In this document: positions 57,693-64,000 of the stretch, piece after piece | Layout of the letters: each line of letters opens with the position of its first letter | Numbering within the stretch: the first letter of the stretch is position 1 | NCBI RefSeq assembly: GCF_001552135.1 | Contig: NZ_BCQP01000038.1 | Span: 1 to 64,000, forward strand | From: Actinomadura chibensis NBRC 106107 | GTDB lineage: Bacteria > Actinomycetota > Actinomycetes > Streptosporangiales > Streptosporangiaceae | Direction: 5' to 3' | Length of the DNA stretch: 64,000 nucleotides | Position numbers and translations under genes: made by a program | The notes under the pieces: model-generated | Database searches by the model: none | Told to the model about the DNA's origin: nothing | Seen by the model: the letters and a program-made list of their open reading frames with translations, nothing else

Positions 57693-58535
57693 ATGAGAAA
57701 ATCGGGGGACCACGACGCGCCGGGCACGCCCGCCACGCCCACGCGCCGCAAGGTCATCAAGGGTCTGGGCGTCGCCGCGAGCGGGCTGGCGCTCGGCACC
57801 GGGATCAGCGCGGCGCTGCCGCGCACGGACGACGAGGCCGCGGCGATGGCCATCCCGGAGGCCGGGCCGTGGACGCCCGCCGCCGTCCACGGCCACGTCG
57901 ACGTCACCTGGTCCGTCGACACGTCGCAGAAGCTGGTCGCGCTGACGTTCGACGACGGGCCCATGCCGAAGTGGACGCCGATGGTCCACGACGTCCTCGA
58001 CCAGGAGCGGGTCAAGGCGACGTTCTTCCTGGTGGGCGAGCGCCTGGTGCGCAACGCGCGGCTGGTGCACGGCCGGATGGACCGGCACGAGGCGGGCAAC
58101 CACACCTGGGGCCACGCCGACCTCGCGCTGCTCGGCCATGAGGACGCCTGCCGGCAGATCCACCGGGCGCACGCGGCCATCGAGCGGATCACCGGCAAGG
58201 AGCCGAAGCACCTGCGGCCCCCCTACGGGCGGCTCGGCGGGACGACGCTGAGCGCCGCCGGGCAGTTCGGCTACAGCCTCACGCTCTGGTCGATCAAGAT
58301 GTTGGAGAAGACGTACCAGCACGACCCGCCGCAGCTCGTCGACTACATCGTCGGCAACACCCGGCCGGGGACGATCGTCCTCGCCCACGACACGGGGCAG
58401 CCCGACCGGCTGGTGGCGCTGCGGAACCTCGTCCCGATGATCCGGGGGCTGCGCGCCAAGGGCTTCGAGTTCGTCACCGTGTCCGAGCTGATGGCGGCGT
58501 CGGCGCCGCCCCCGTCGGAGCAGCGCTCGTCCTGA
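57693..58535 (+). CDS. Tat-exported polysaccharide deacetylase (NodB family)
   Basis: 280 residues from ATG 57693; an upstream in-frame start at 57651 is less likely. A Tat signal is visible: TRRKVIKGLGVAASGLALG with the twin Arg at 18-19 and a short hydrophobic core. The NodB domain has motif 1 TFDDGP, motif 2 NHTWGH, motif 3 RPPYG and motif 5 LAHD, all with catalytic or metal residues kept. It probably removes acetyl groups from peptidoglycan or another glycan outside the cell. Not apparently in an operon. A hairpin terminator follows. Confidence 0.88.
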   Translation: MRKSGDHDAPGTPATPTRRKVIKGLGVAASGLALGTGISAALPRTDDEAAAMAIPEAGPWTPAAVHGHVDVTWSVDTSQKLVALTFDDGPMPKWTPMVHDVLDQERVKATFFLVGERLVRNARLVHGRMDRHEAGNHTWGHADLALLGHEDACRQIHRAHAAIERITGKEPKHLRPPYGRLGGTTLSAAGQFGYSLTLWSIKMLEKTYQHDPPQLVDYIVGNTRPGTIVLAHDTGQPDRLVALRNLVPMIRGLRAKGFEFVTVSELMAASAPPPSEQRSS

Positions 58536-58581
58536 CGGGCGTTCCCGCGCGGGCCCGGCCGTACGTGCCGCGTCGCGGACG

Positions 58582-58615
58582 GCCGCCGGTGCGGGCCCAG
58601 GCTCGCACCGACGGC
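58582..58615 (+). terminator. Terminator after deacetylase gene
   Basis: GCCGCCGGTGCG and CGCACCGACGGC pair with one mismatch across a ten-nt loop, about 50 nt past the deacetylase stop. Confidence 0.6.
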
Positions 58616-58779
58616 GGAACGGGACGGCCGGAAGGCGCGAATTCCGTGTCGACGGACTTCACCGGCCATTGGTGAAGGCGGCTGGTCGTCGCGGTTTCGA
58701 TTACCGGCGGGCGGCGTGGCCCGCGTTCACCGCGTTTCCGCGTTCATCGGACTCAGCCTCCGCGGGGGTTTCCGAGCTG

Positions 58780-58929
58780 CTAGGAGCTGATCTTGCATTG
58801 AGGCTGTAGCCGCGCAGGGTTCGTGATCTTGTTGCGGGGACGCGGCGCCCGACGCCCGACGAATACCTTGCGGCCGCGGGGTTCCGGTTTCTTGTGGAAG
58901 CGGACCGTCCCGTAGGCGTTGTCGATCAC
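58780..58929 (-). pseudogene. Codon-biased C-terminal fragment, possible gene relic
   Basis: A minus-strand reading frame ending at TAG (58782-58780) reads VIDNAYGTVRFHKKPEPRG, then KVFVGRRAPRPRNKITNP and LQPQCKISS. Its third positions are nearly all G/C, as in real genes here, and the peptide is Lys/Arg-rich, whereas the frame upstream (from 58930) soon becomes unlike coding and hits a stop at 58978. I do not recognise the family. It is most likely the C-terminal remnant of a lost gene; a functional 49-residue protein from GTG 58929 is possible. Confidence 0.35.
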
Positions 58930-59178
58930 CGGCGACCCACATGTTCTGATTTGTCGTCCCGGCGGTCGATCGCGGCATCAGTTTGGCAGGGGCGCGATCA
59001 GCCGATCAACTGACGGGGTTCCCATTCCGCGATTCGCGAGCCGCCGCCGTGGCCGTGGACGGCGCCGTCCAATCATGTCCACGCACTTCCAGGTGATCTC
59101 CTCCTGGATGGCCGCTGGAAATTGAAATGGAACGGACTGACCTGATGCGGTCATTTTCCGCCGCTCCGCGGTGGCGTT

Positions 59179-59595
59179 TCAGCGGGAGCGTTCGCGGTCC
59201 GCCGCGCCGGGACGCCGCGCGGCGGGCAGCTCGCACGCCGCCGTCCCGCCGGGCAGCCGGTGCCGGTTCTTCGAGACGGCCCGGTAGGCCGCCTCGGCGA
59301 CCCAGTTCACCGGCACCGTCCGCATGACGACGCCGAGGGCGCGCCAGGCGCCGCCCGCGTCGGTCAGCAGGCGTCCGACGGCCTCGGCGCCGCCGCTGAC
59401 GCGGCCCGTCCGGTCCACCCAGAGCACCTCGCGCCGGGCGCGCTCGGCGGTCGTGCCGAGCGCCTCCAGATCGGCGAACTGGAACGCGGTGAGCTCCGCC
59501 CGGTGCGGCACGTACCGCTCCAGGAACCGGACGGACGACGTGCAGAACCCGCAGTCGCCGTCGTACAGCAGCACCGGCCGCTCCCGCCGCGTCAT
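59179..59595 (-). CDS. DCC family thiol-disulfide oxidoreductase-like protein (DUF393)
   Basis: 138 residues. The family mark is LLYDGDCGFCTSSVRFLERY with C15 and C18, a thioredoxin-like CxxC-type pair, then ADLEALG and EVLWVDRTGRVSGGAEAV. Function unproven; members are thought to be thiol-disulfide enzymes. The ATG at 59595 overlaps the HIT stop (ATGA). The C-terminal 30 residues are Arg/Ala-rich. Downstream lies the gene-poor region. Confidence 0.88.
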   Translation of the reverse strand: MTRRERPVLLYDGDCGFCTSSVRFLERYVPHRAELTAFQFADLEALGTTAERARREVLWVDRTGRVSGGAEAVGRLLTDAGGAWRALGVVMRTVPVNWVAEAAYRAVSKNRHRLPGGTAACELPAARRPGAADRERSR

Positions 59596-60188
59596 GGCGC
59601 GGGCCAGGCGTCGGCGAGGAGCTGGCGGGTGTCGCGCAGCAGTTGCGGCAGCACCTTCGTGTGCCCGACGACCGGCATGAAGTTCGTGTCGCCGCCCCAG
59701 CGCGGGACGACGTGCTGGTGCAGGTGCGCCGCGATGCCCGCGCCCGCGACCAGGCCCAGGTTCATCCCGACGTTGAAGCCCTGCGCGCCGCTCGCCTTGC
59801 GCAGCGCGGCGAGCGCCCGCTGGGTGAAGACGGCCAGCTCCAGGTACTCGGCCTCGTCGAGGTCGGTGTAGTCGGCGACGTGCCGGTACGGGACGACCAT
59901 CAGGTGCCCCGAGTTGTACGGGTAGAGGTTCAGCACCGCGAACACCGACCGGCCGCGCGCGACGACGAGGCCCTCCTCGTCGGCCATCCGCGGGATGTCG
60001 CAGAACGGGCAGCCGTCGCCGGACCCGGCCCCCGTCGGCTTGTTCTCGCCCTTGATGTAGGCCATCCGGTGCGGGGTCCACAACCGCTGGAAGTTGTCGG
60101 GCGCGCCCGCGCCGCCCCGCTCCTCCTCGAAGCGGGGCCCGCGCTCGTCCCCGGCCCCGGACGCGTCCTCGCGCCCCTGCTGCACCAC
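59592..60188 (-). CDS. HIT-family Ap4A phosphorylase-like protein
   Basis: 198 residues from GTG 60188, with GGAGG five nt upstream; a TTG at 60212 with GAAGGAG nine nt upstream is a credible longer start. The HIT core AAHLHQHVVPRWGGDTNFMP carries the histidine triad; FQRLWTPHRMAYIKGE and GCPFCDIPRM (Cys pair) are typical of the M. tuberculosis Rv2613c-type Ap4A phosphorylase, which splits diadenosine tetraphosphate. TATGCT (60253-60248) is a good -10. In M. tuberculosis this gene sits next to thrS and pgsA. Confidence 0.88.
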   Translation of the reverse strand: MVQQGREDASGAGDERGPRFEEERGGAGAPDNFQRLWTPHRMAYIKGENKPTGAGSGDGCPFCDIPRMADEEGLVVARGRSVFAVLNLYPYNSGHLMVVPYRHVADYTDLDEAEYLELAVFTQRALAALRKASGAQGFNVGMNLGLVAGAGIAAHLHQHVVPRWGGDTNFMPVVGHTKVLPQLLRDTRQLLADAWPAP

Positions 60189-60285
60189 GGACTCCTCCGG
60201 CTCTGCGCTCAAGGCGGCGGTCTCCTTCAGTTCACGGCCTGACCAGCAGCATAGAGAGAGACGCCCGGCGCCATGCAGCCGGGCT

Positions 60286-60305
60286 CCCCCGCGTGCGCGC
60301 GGGGG
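60286..60305. repeat. GC hairpin between divergent HIT and Asp23 genes
   Basis: CCCCCGCG and CGCGGGGG form an eight-bp perfect stem with TGCG as loop. It lies upstream of both promoters, so it is unlikely to be a terminator of either gene. Confidence 0.45.
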
Positions 60306-60402
60306 CGCGCGCCCGCGGGACGCGCCCGGCCGCGGCCCCCGCGTGACGCCGCGCGGGTCGCTCCGCCACGATGGTCCCCCGACCGAACCGTGGGGAGCGA
60401 TC

Positions 60403-61125
60403 ATGACCGGGCTTGAGAAGGGCTTTACCGGCGACGGCGAGCCGGGACCGGACACCGGCCCCCAGCCGTTCTTCCCCGGGCCCGCCGCCCGCCAGGGCGC
60501 GGCGCCGCGGCAGAGCGGGAGCGAGCCGTCCCCGGAGAGCGGCTCGCCCGCACCGGGCGGACCGTCCGCGCAGAGCGGGCCGTCTCCGCAGAGCGGGCCG
60601 TCCGCGCAGGGCGGGTCGGGCTCGCAGAGTGGGCCGTTGGGTGCGCCGCCCGCCGCGCCCGTGCGGCCCTTCCGGGCGCCGCTGTCCTCCGTCCCGCCGC
60701 GGGCGGGCGGGCCGGGCCGGCCGGCGCCCGAGTCCAGCGCGCTGACGTCGGGGGCGAACGCGCTGCCGATGACGCTGCAGGGGTCCTCCGGCGACATCAC
60801 CGCGCCGGTCGAAGGCCGCGTCACGGTCGGCGACGAGGTCATCGGCAAGATCGCCGGGATCGCGGCGCGGGAGGTCGGCGGGATCTCGGCGCTGGTCGAG
60901 CGCCCCGGCGCGGGCGGCGTCCGGGTCGCGGTGGCGAACGAGGAGATCACGCTCGACGTCTCCGTCGCGGTCGAGTACGGCACCGTGATCCAGGACGTCG
61001 CGAAGGTCGTCCAGGCGAACGTGGCGCGGGTGACGGGGCTGATGGTCGGGATGCGGGTCGCGGCCGTCAACGTCTCGGTCGAGGACGTCCGCGTGCCGTC
61101 CGGTCACGCCGCGGCGCGCGCGTAG
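60403..61125 (+). CDS. Asp23/Gls24 family envelope stress protein
   Basis: 240 residues from ATG 60403 (GGGGAG ten nt upstream). The first ~125 residues are a Pro/Gly/Ser-rich disordered head with an 18-bp tandem repeat. The Asp23 domain fills the C-terminal half: GRVTVGDEVIGKIAGIAARE, GISALVERPGAGGVRVAVAN and VKVVQANVARVTGLMVGMRV-like core. Asp23/Gls24 proteins locate near the membrane and respond to cell-wall stress. Its end overlaps the convergent gene by 22 nt. Confidence 0.87.
   Translation: MTGLEKGFTGDGEPGPDTGPQPFFPGPAARQGAAPRQSGSEPSPESGSPAPGGPSAQSGPSPQSGPSAQGGSGSQSGPLGAPPAAPVRPFRAPLSSVPPRAGGPGRPAPESSALTSGANALPMTLQGSSGDITAPVEGRVTVGDEVIGKIAGIAAREVGGISALVERPGAGGVRVAVANEEITLDVSVAVEYGTVIQDVAKVVQANVARVTGLMVGMRVAAVNVSVEDVRVPSGHAAARA
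60571..60636 (+). repeat. 18-bp tandem repeat in the Asp23 gene
   Basis: Units begin at 60571, 60589, 60607 and 60625 (cagagcgggccgtctccg and variants), coding for repeated QSGPS. The fourth is partial. In-frame copy-number change would lengthen or shorten the disordered head. Confidence 0.75.
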
Positions 61126-61700
61126 CACGTCTGCATCGCCACCCCCACCGACACGGTCGTGACCGTCACCCGCCGCACGAGCCGCGGCGCGACCCCCCGG
61201 AAGTGGAACGTGTGCGGGCCGCCGCCCTTCACGGTCGTCTGCTGGGACTGCGGCGCGTACCCCTGGAGGGCCAGCTCGGCCCGCACGGCCCCGCTGGAGG
61301 CGACGGCGATCGCGACGTCCACGCCGTCGCGGGCGGCGCGGTAGTAGGCCGTCCCGCGCGGGCACCAGCCGAGCGCGGACGACCCGTTCTGCTCGGGGAT
61401 CTCCGGCCCGCCGCCCCCGCCGCCGTTCTGGCCGCCGGGGTAGGGCGACCCGCCGTTCCGCGGCGGGGCCGCGTTCGTCGGGTCCGGCGGGGCGCCGCCG
61501 CCCGGCGTCCCGCCGGTCGCCGGGCTGGAGGGGCTCGACGCCGCGCCCGTGGTCCCGGCGCCGCCCGCCGAGCCGTCCAGCAGCGGGAGGAGGAGGACGG
61601 CGACCGCGGCGGCCGCGAGCAGCGCCGCGCCGCCGTACCCGGCGATCCGGACCCAGAGGGCCGGGGGGCGCCGCGCCCGTCTCCTCGTCCTCCTCATCAC
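61104..61700 (-). CDS. Membrane-anchored protein with low-complexity linker
   Basis: 198 residues, unrecognised family. An Arg-rich N-terminus (MMRRTRRRARRPPALW) precedes one helix (about 18-41, IAGYGGAALLAAAAVAVLLL). A Gly/Pro/Ser/Asn linker to about 105 follows, then a small extracytoplasmic domain with two Cys (GWCPRGTAYYRAARDG and MQTCYARAAA) and beta-rich VAIAVASSGAVRAELALQGY. Convergent with Asp23; 22-nt overlap. It lies 33 nt downstream of thrS on the same strand. Confidence 0.7.
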   Translation of the reverse strand: MMRRTRRRARRPPALWVRIAGYGGAALLAAAAVAVLLLPLLDGSAGGAGTTGAASSPSSPATGGTPGGGAPPDPTNAAPPRNGGSPYPGGQNGGGGGGPEIPEQNGSSALGWCPRGTAYYRAARDGVDVAIAVASSGAVRAELALQGYAPQSQQTTVKGGGPHTFHFRGVAPRLVRRVTVTTVSVGVAMQTCYARAAA

Positions 61701-61733
61701 GCCGTCCCTCTCCCACGTGCCCGGGCGGCCCGG

Positions 61734-63710
61734 TCAGATCTGGACGCGGGCCTCGACCGCCTTGACGATCTCCTCGACCGCGTCCGCGATCGGGACGCCG
61801 TTCTTCTGCTCGCCGCTCCGGTACCGGAACGACACGGCGTCCCCGGCCACGTCGTCGTCGCCCGCGATCAACATGTACGGGACCTTCTGCTTCTGCGCGT
61901 TGCGGATCTTCTTCTGCATCCGGTCGGACGAGGCGTCCACCTCGACCCGGATCCCGCGCTCGCGCAGCCGCTCGGCGACCTTGCGCAGGTGCGGGACGTG
62001 CCCGTCGCCGATCGGGATGCCGACCGCCTGCACCGGCGCGAGCCACGGCGGCATGGCGCCCGCATAGTGCTCCAGCAGCACGCCGAAGAACCGCTCGATG
62101 GAGCCGAACAGGGCGCGGTGCAGCATCATCGGGCGCTGCCTGCTGCCGTCCGACGCCTGGTACTCCAGGCCGAACCGCTCCGGCTGGTTCGGGTCGACCT
62201 GGATGGTGGACAGCTGCCAGGTGCGCCCGATCGCGTCCTTGGCCTGGACGGAGATCTTCGGCCCGTAGAACGCCGCGCCGCCCGGGTCGGGGACGAGGTC
62301 GAGCCCGGTGGACTCGGCGGCGTCGCGGAGCGCGGCGGTGGCCTTCTCCCACATCTCGTCCGAGCCGATGAACTTGTCGGAGTCGTCGCGGGTGGACAGC
62401 TCCAGGTAGAACTCGTTCAGCCCGTAGTCGCGCAGGAGCCCCAGGACGAAGTTCAGCAGGCGCTTGATCTCGTCGCCCATCTGCTCTTCGGTGCAGTAGA
62501 TGTGCGCGTCGTCCTGGGTCATGCCGCGGACGCGGGTGAGGCCGTGCACGACGCCCGACTTCTCGTACCGGTACACCGACCCGAACTCGAACAGCCGCAG
62601 CGGCAGCTCCCGGTAGGACCGGCCGCGCGCCCGGTAGATCAGGTTGTGCATCGGGCAGTTCATCGGCTTGAGGTAGTACTCGGCCCCGTCCACCTCCATG
62701 GGCGGGAAGATGTCCTCCTTGTAGGAGCCGAGGTGCCCGGAGGTCTCGAACAGGTGGCCCTTGGTGATGTGGGGGGTGTTGACGAACTCGTACCCCTCCT
62801 CCTCGTGGCGGCGGCGGGAGTAGTCCTCCATGACCTTGCGGACGACGCCGCCCTTCGGGTGGAAGACGGCGAGGCCGCTGCCGATCTCGTTCGGGAACGA
62901 GAACAGGTCGAGCTCGGCGCCGAGGCGGCGGTGGTCGCGCTTCTCGGCCTCCTCCAGGAACTTCAGGTACTCGTCCTGCTTCTCCCTGGACTCCCACGCG
63001 GTGCCGTAGATGCGCTGAAGCTGCGGGTTCTTCTCGCTGCCCCGCCAGTACGCGCCGCCGGAGCGCATCAGCTTGAACGCCGGGATGACCCGGGTGGACG
63101 GCAGGTGCGGGCCGCGGCACAGGTCCTTCCAGCGCAGGTCGCCGGACTTGGCGTCGAGGTTGTCGTAGATGGTCAGCTCGCCGCCGCCCACCTCGACGCT
63201 CGCGCCCTCGGCCGCGTCCTCGGCGGCGCCCGCGCCCTTGAGGCCGATCAGCTCCAGCTTGTACGGCTCGGCGGACAGCTCGGCGCGGGCCTCGGCGTCG
63301 GACACCGCCCGCCGGGAGAACCGCTGCCCCTGCTTGACGATCTCGCGCATCTTCTTCTCGATGCGCTTGAGGTCGTCCGGGGTGAACGGCTCGGCGACGT
63401 CGAAGTCGTAGTAGAAGCCGTTCTCCACGGGCGGGCCGATGCCGAGCCGGGCGTCGGGGAACAGCTCCTGGACGGCCTGCGCCATCACGTGCGCCGCCGA
63501 GTGCCGCATGATCGCGCGGCCGTCGGCGGAGCCGATCTCGACCGGCTCGACGGCGTCGCCGTCGCGCAGGCCCGCCGCGAGGTCGCGCAGCTCCCCGTTG
63601 ACCCGGGCGGCGATCACGGTGCGGCCGTCGGCGTCCAGCGCCTGGCCCGCGGTGGTGCCCGCCGGCACCGCCCGCTCGCCCCCGTCCAAGGTGATGCGCA
63701 GCTCGGACAC
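61734..63710 (-). CDS. thrS: Threonyl-tRNA synthetase
   Basis: 658 residues from GTG 63710 ([11 protein letters not shown]), preceded by AGGAG and five nt. An in-frame ATG at 63794, with AGAGGAG six nt upstream, would add a 28-residue extension not seen in the family as I know it. Domains in order: TGS, editing domain with [11 protein letters not shown] and YYDFDV, catalytic class II core ([32 protein letters not shown] with the zinc Cys, [18 protein letters not shown]) and anticodon-binding domain ([20 protein letters not shown]). Regulation: a threonine leader peptide and attenuator are upstream. Confidence 0.98.
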   Translation of the reverse strand: MSELRITLDGGERAVPAGTTAGQALDADGRTVIAARVNGELRDLAAGLRDGDAVEPVEIGSADGRAIMRHSAAHVMAQAVQELFPDARLGIGPPVENGFYYDFDVAEPFTPDDLKRIEKKMREIVKQGQRFSRRAVSDAEARAELSAEPYKLELIGLKGAGAAEDAAEGASVEVGGGELTIYDNLDAKSGDLRWKDLCRGPHLPSTRVIPAFKLMRSGGAYWRGSEKNPQLQRIYGTAWESREKQDEYLKFLEEAEKRDHRRLGAELDLFSFPNEIGSGLAVFHPKGGVVRKVMEDYSRRRHEEEGYEFVNTPHITKGHLFETSGHLGSYKEDIFPPMEVDGAEYYLKPMNCPMHNLIYRARGRSYRELPLRLFEFGSVYRYEKSGVVHGLTRVRGMTQDDAHIYCTEEQMGDEIKRLLNFVLGLLRDYGLNEFYLELSTRDDSDKFIGSDEMWEKATAALRDAAESTGLDLVPDPGGAAFYGPKISVQAKDAIGRTWQLSTIQVDPNQPERFGLEYQASDGSRQRPMMLHRALFGSIERFFGVLLEHYAGAMPPWLAPVQAVGIPIGDGHVPHLRKVAERLRERGIRVEVDASSDRMQKKIRNAQKQKVPYMLIAGDDDVAGDAVSFRYRSGEQKNGVPIADAVEEIVKAVEARVQI

Positions 63711-63841
63711 GGATACTCCTCGGGGTGATGGATAGGGGTCAGCGGGTTCCGATGCTATCGACTCGGGGTGCGCCCCGGACGCATCCGGTTTCATCTGCGG
63801 CTCCTCTCGTGGTGGAGGGCCGGGCGGCGGTCCCGGACGCC

Positions 63842-63876
63842 GGAAAGGGCCCCGGGATCGCTCCCGGGGCCCTTCC
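63842..63876 (-). terminator. Attenuator upstream of thrS
   Basis: AAGGGCCCCGGGA (63874-63862) pairs perfectly with its complement 63857-63845 across a GCGA (GNRA) loop; a G-U and a G-C pair extend it. It ends in TTTCC, 130 nt before the thrS GTG. Its 5' arm includes CCGGGAG, which can instead pair with CTCCCGG in the leader peptide. Confidence 0.8.
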
Positions 63877-63899
63877 GCGCGTGGTCTGTCGTCCCGTGG

Positions 63900-63962
63900 T
63901 CAGGACATGCCGTCGCGGCGCCGGGAGTGACCCGGCGTCGTCGTCTCGATCGCGTACGGCAT
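63900..63962 (-). CDS. Threonine-rich leader peptide of thrS
   Basis: A 20-codon ORF from ATG 63962 to TGA 63900 that reads MPYAIETTTPGHSRRR, then DGMS. It has three consecutive ACG threonine codons (63944-63936). A -10 TACAGT is placed so that transcription starts at or next to the ATG, implying a leaderless ORF. The Thr codons lie directly before a small hairpin (CCGGG/CCCGG) that competes with anti-terminator pairing. The product is a regulatory peptide, not a functional protein. Expression is inferred. Confidence 0.72.
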   Translation of the reverse strand: MPYAIETTTPGHSRRRDGMS

Positions 63963-63968
63963 GGCTCC

Positions 63969-63974
63969 ACTGTA
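63969..63974 (-). promoter_or_regulatory. -10 element of the thrS leader
   Basis: TACAGT (63974-63969) is followed by GGAGCC and then the leader ATG, so the start site falls at about the A of ATG. A -35 is not obvious. Confidence 0.55.
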
Positions 63975-64000
63975 ACCCAAGGGCACGCCGAGGCGCCGCC

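Larger units (their letters stand above)
58536..59178. other. 643-nt gene-poor region, relatively AT-rich
   Basis: No complete gene supported. The first ~100 nt hold a terminator. From about 58640 to 59170 the composition is less GC-rich than its surroundings, with runs like gaaattgaaatgg. The one coding-like fragment is 58780-58929 (minus). It may be a decayed gene or mobile element. Confidence 0.5.

Noticed and set aside
58536-59178. An insertion sequence or transposase
   Set aside because: No terminal inverted repeats, target duplication or transposase motif can be seen.
59006-59236. A 76-residue ORF in the gene-poor region
   Set aside because: Its composition is not codon-biased, no start site is supported, and it overlaps the real DCC gene.
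63711-64000. A T-box riboswitch upstream of thrS
   Set aside because: I found no specifier loop, no T-box bulge sequence and no anti-terminator with that motif; the Thr-codon ORF and hairpin explain the region better.

Overview
The window is a very GC-rich, densely packed chromosome segment from an actinomycete. Third codon positions are almost all G or C, GTG starts and 1-4 nt ATGA/GTGA stop-start overlaps are common, and several marker genes are characteristic of the phylum: a PimA/PIM-acyltransferase/PgsA-type phosphatidylinositol mannoside cluster, an Eis-like acetyltransferase, DUF3048, DUF3105, DUF6167, a RelA/SpoT hybrid and a SecD with a long Pro/Ser insert. A non-Streptomyces actinomycete, perhaps of the Actinomadura/Thermomonosporaceae type, fits best; that is inference from protein style only. 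Most of the segment is conserved core. As I remember the Mycobacterium tuberculosis map, the order thrS, HIT, pgsA, acyltransferase, pimA, pdxS, pdxT, yebC, ruvCAB, yajC-secD-secF, apt, relA, hisS, aspS, rarA, alaS, mltG, aroE is largely shared.

Layout. 1-7.2 kb is an accessory-looking block: an ABC-F ATPase (3' end cut by the window edge), a divergent large LuxR-type ATPase regulator, and a three-gene ABC-2 exporter. 7.2-10.8 kb holds pheST. 10.9-12.8 kb holds a soluble PAS histidine kinase and a STAS protein. 13-15.3 kb holds an rRNA methyltransferase and infC-rpmI-rplT with a long structured leader. 15.9-19.6 kb has a Nudix hydrolase, a PfkB-like kinase, a HIT-like protein and a membrane-anchored toroid (squalene-cyclase-like) protein. 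19.6-27.9 kb runs aroE, mltG, ruvX, alaS, DUF6167, DUF948, rarA and PAP2. 28-30.5 kb is a plus-strand set with a small membrane protein, DUF3105, DUF305 and a mycothiol-isomerase-like protein. 30.5-39.3 kb has DUF349, a cyclophilin, an MBL hydrolase, hisS-aspS and relA. 39.4-48.7 kb has apt, secF-secD-yajC, ruvB-ruvA-ruvC, an Eis-like gene, yebC and pdxT. 48.8-55 kb has a DUF6928-like gene, pdxS, a DUF3048 lipoprotein, a LemA-like gene, pimA, a PIM acyltransferase and pgsA. 55.4-64 kb has an EF-G-like GTPase, a Tat-exported deacetylase, a gene-poor relic region, DCC and HIT genes, Asp23 and thrS.

The main functional themes are translation (six tRNA-synthetase genes, IF3, L20, L35, EF-G2, RelA), protein export, recombination repair, PLP synthesis and PIM lipid synthesis.

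I found no mobile element, tRNA, rRNA or CRISPR array. The most interesting signals are regulatory: a leaderless, threonine-rich leader peptide with a complete terminator/anti-terminator arrangement ahead of thrS; a structured infC leader with an ATC start codon; a LexA-like box at ruvC; a 19-codon ORF bridging ruvA and ruvB; and repeat arrays upstream of pdxT and of the ABC exporter.
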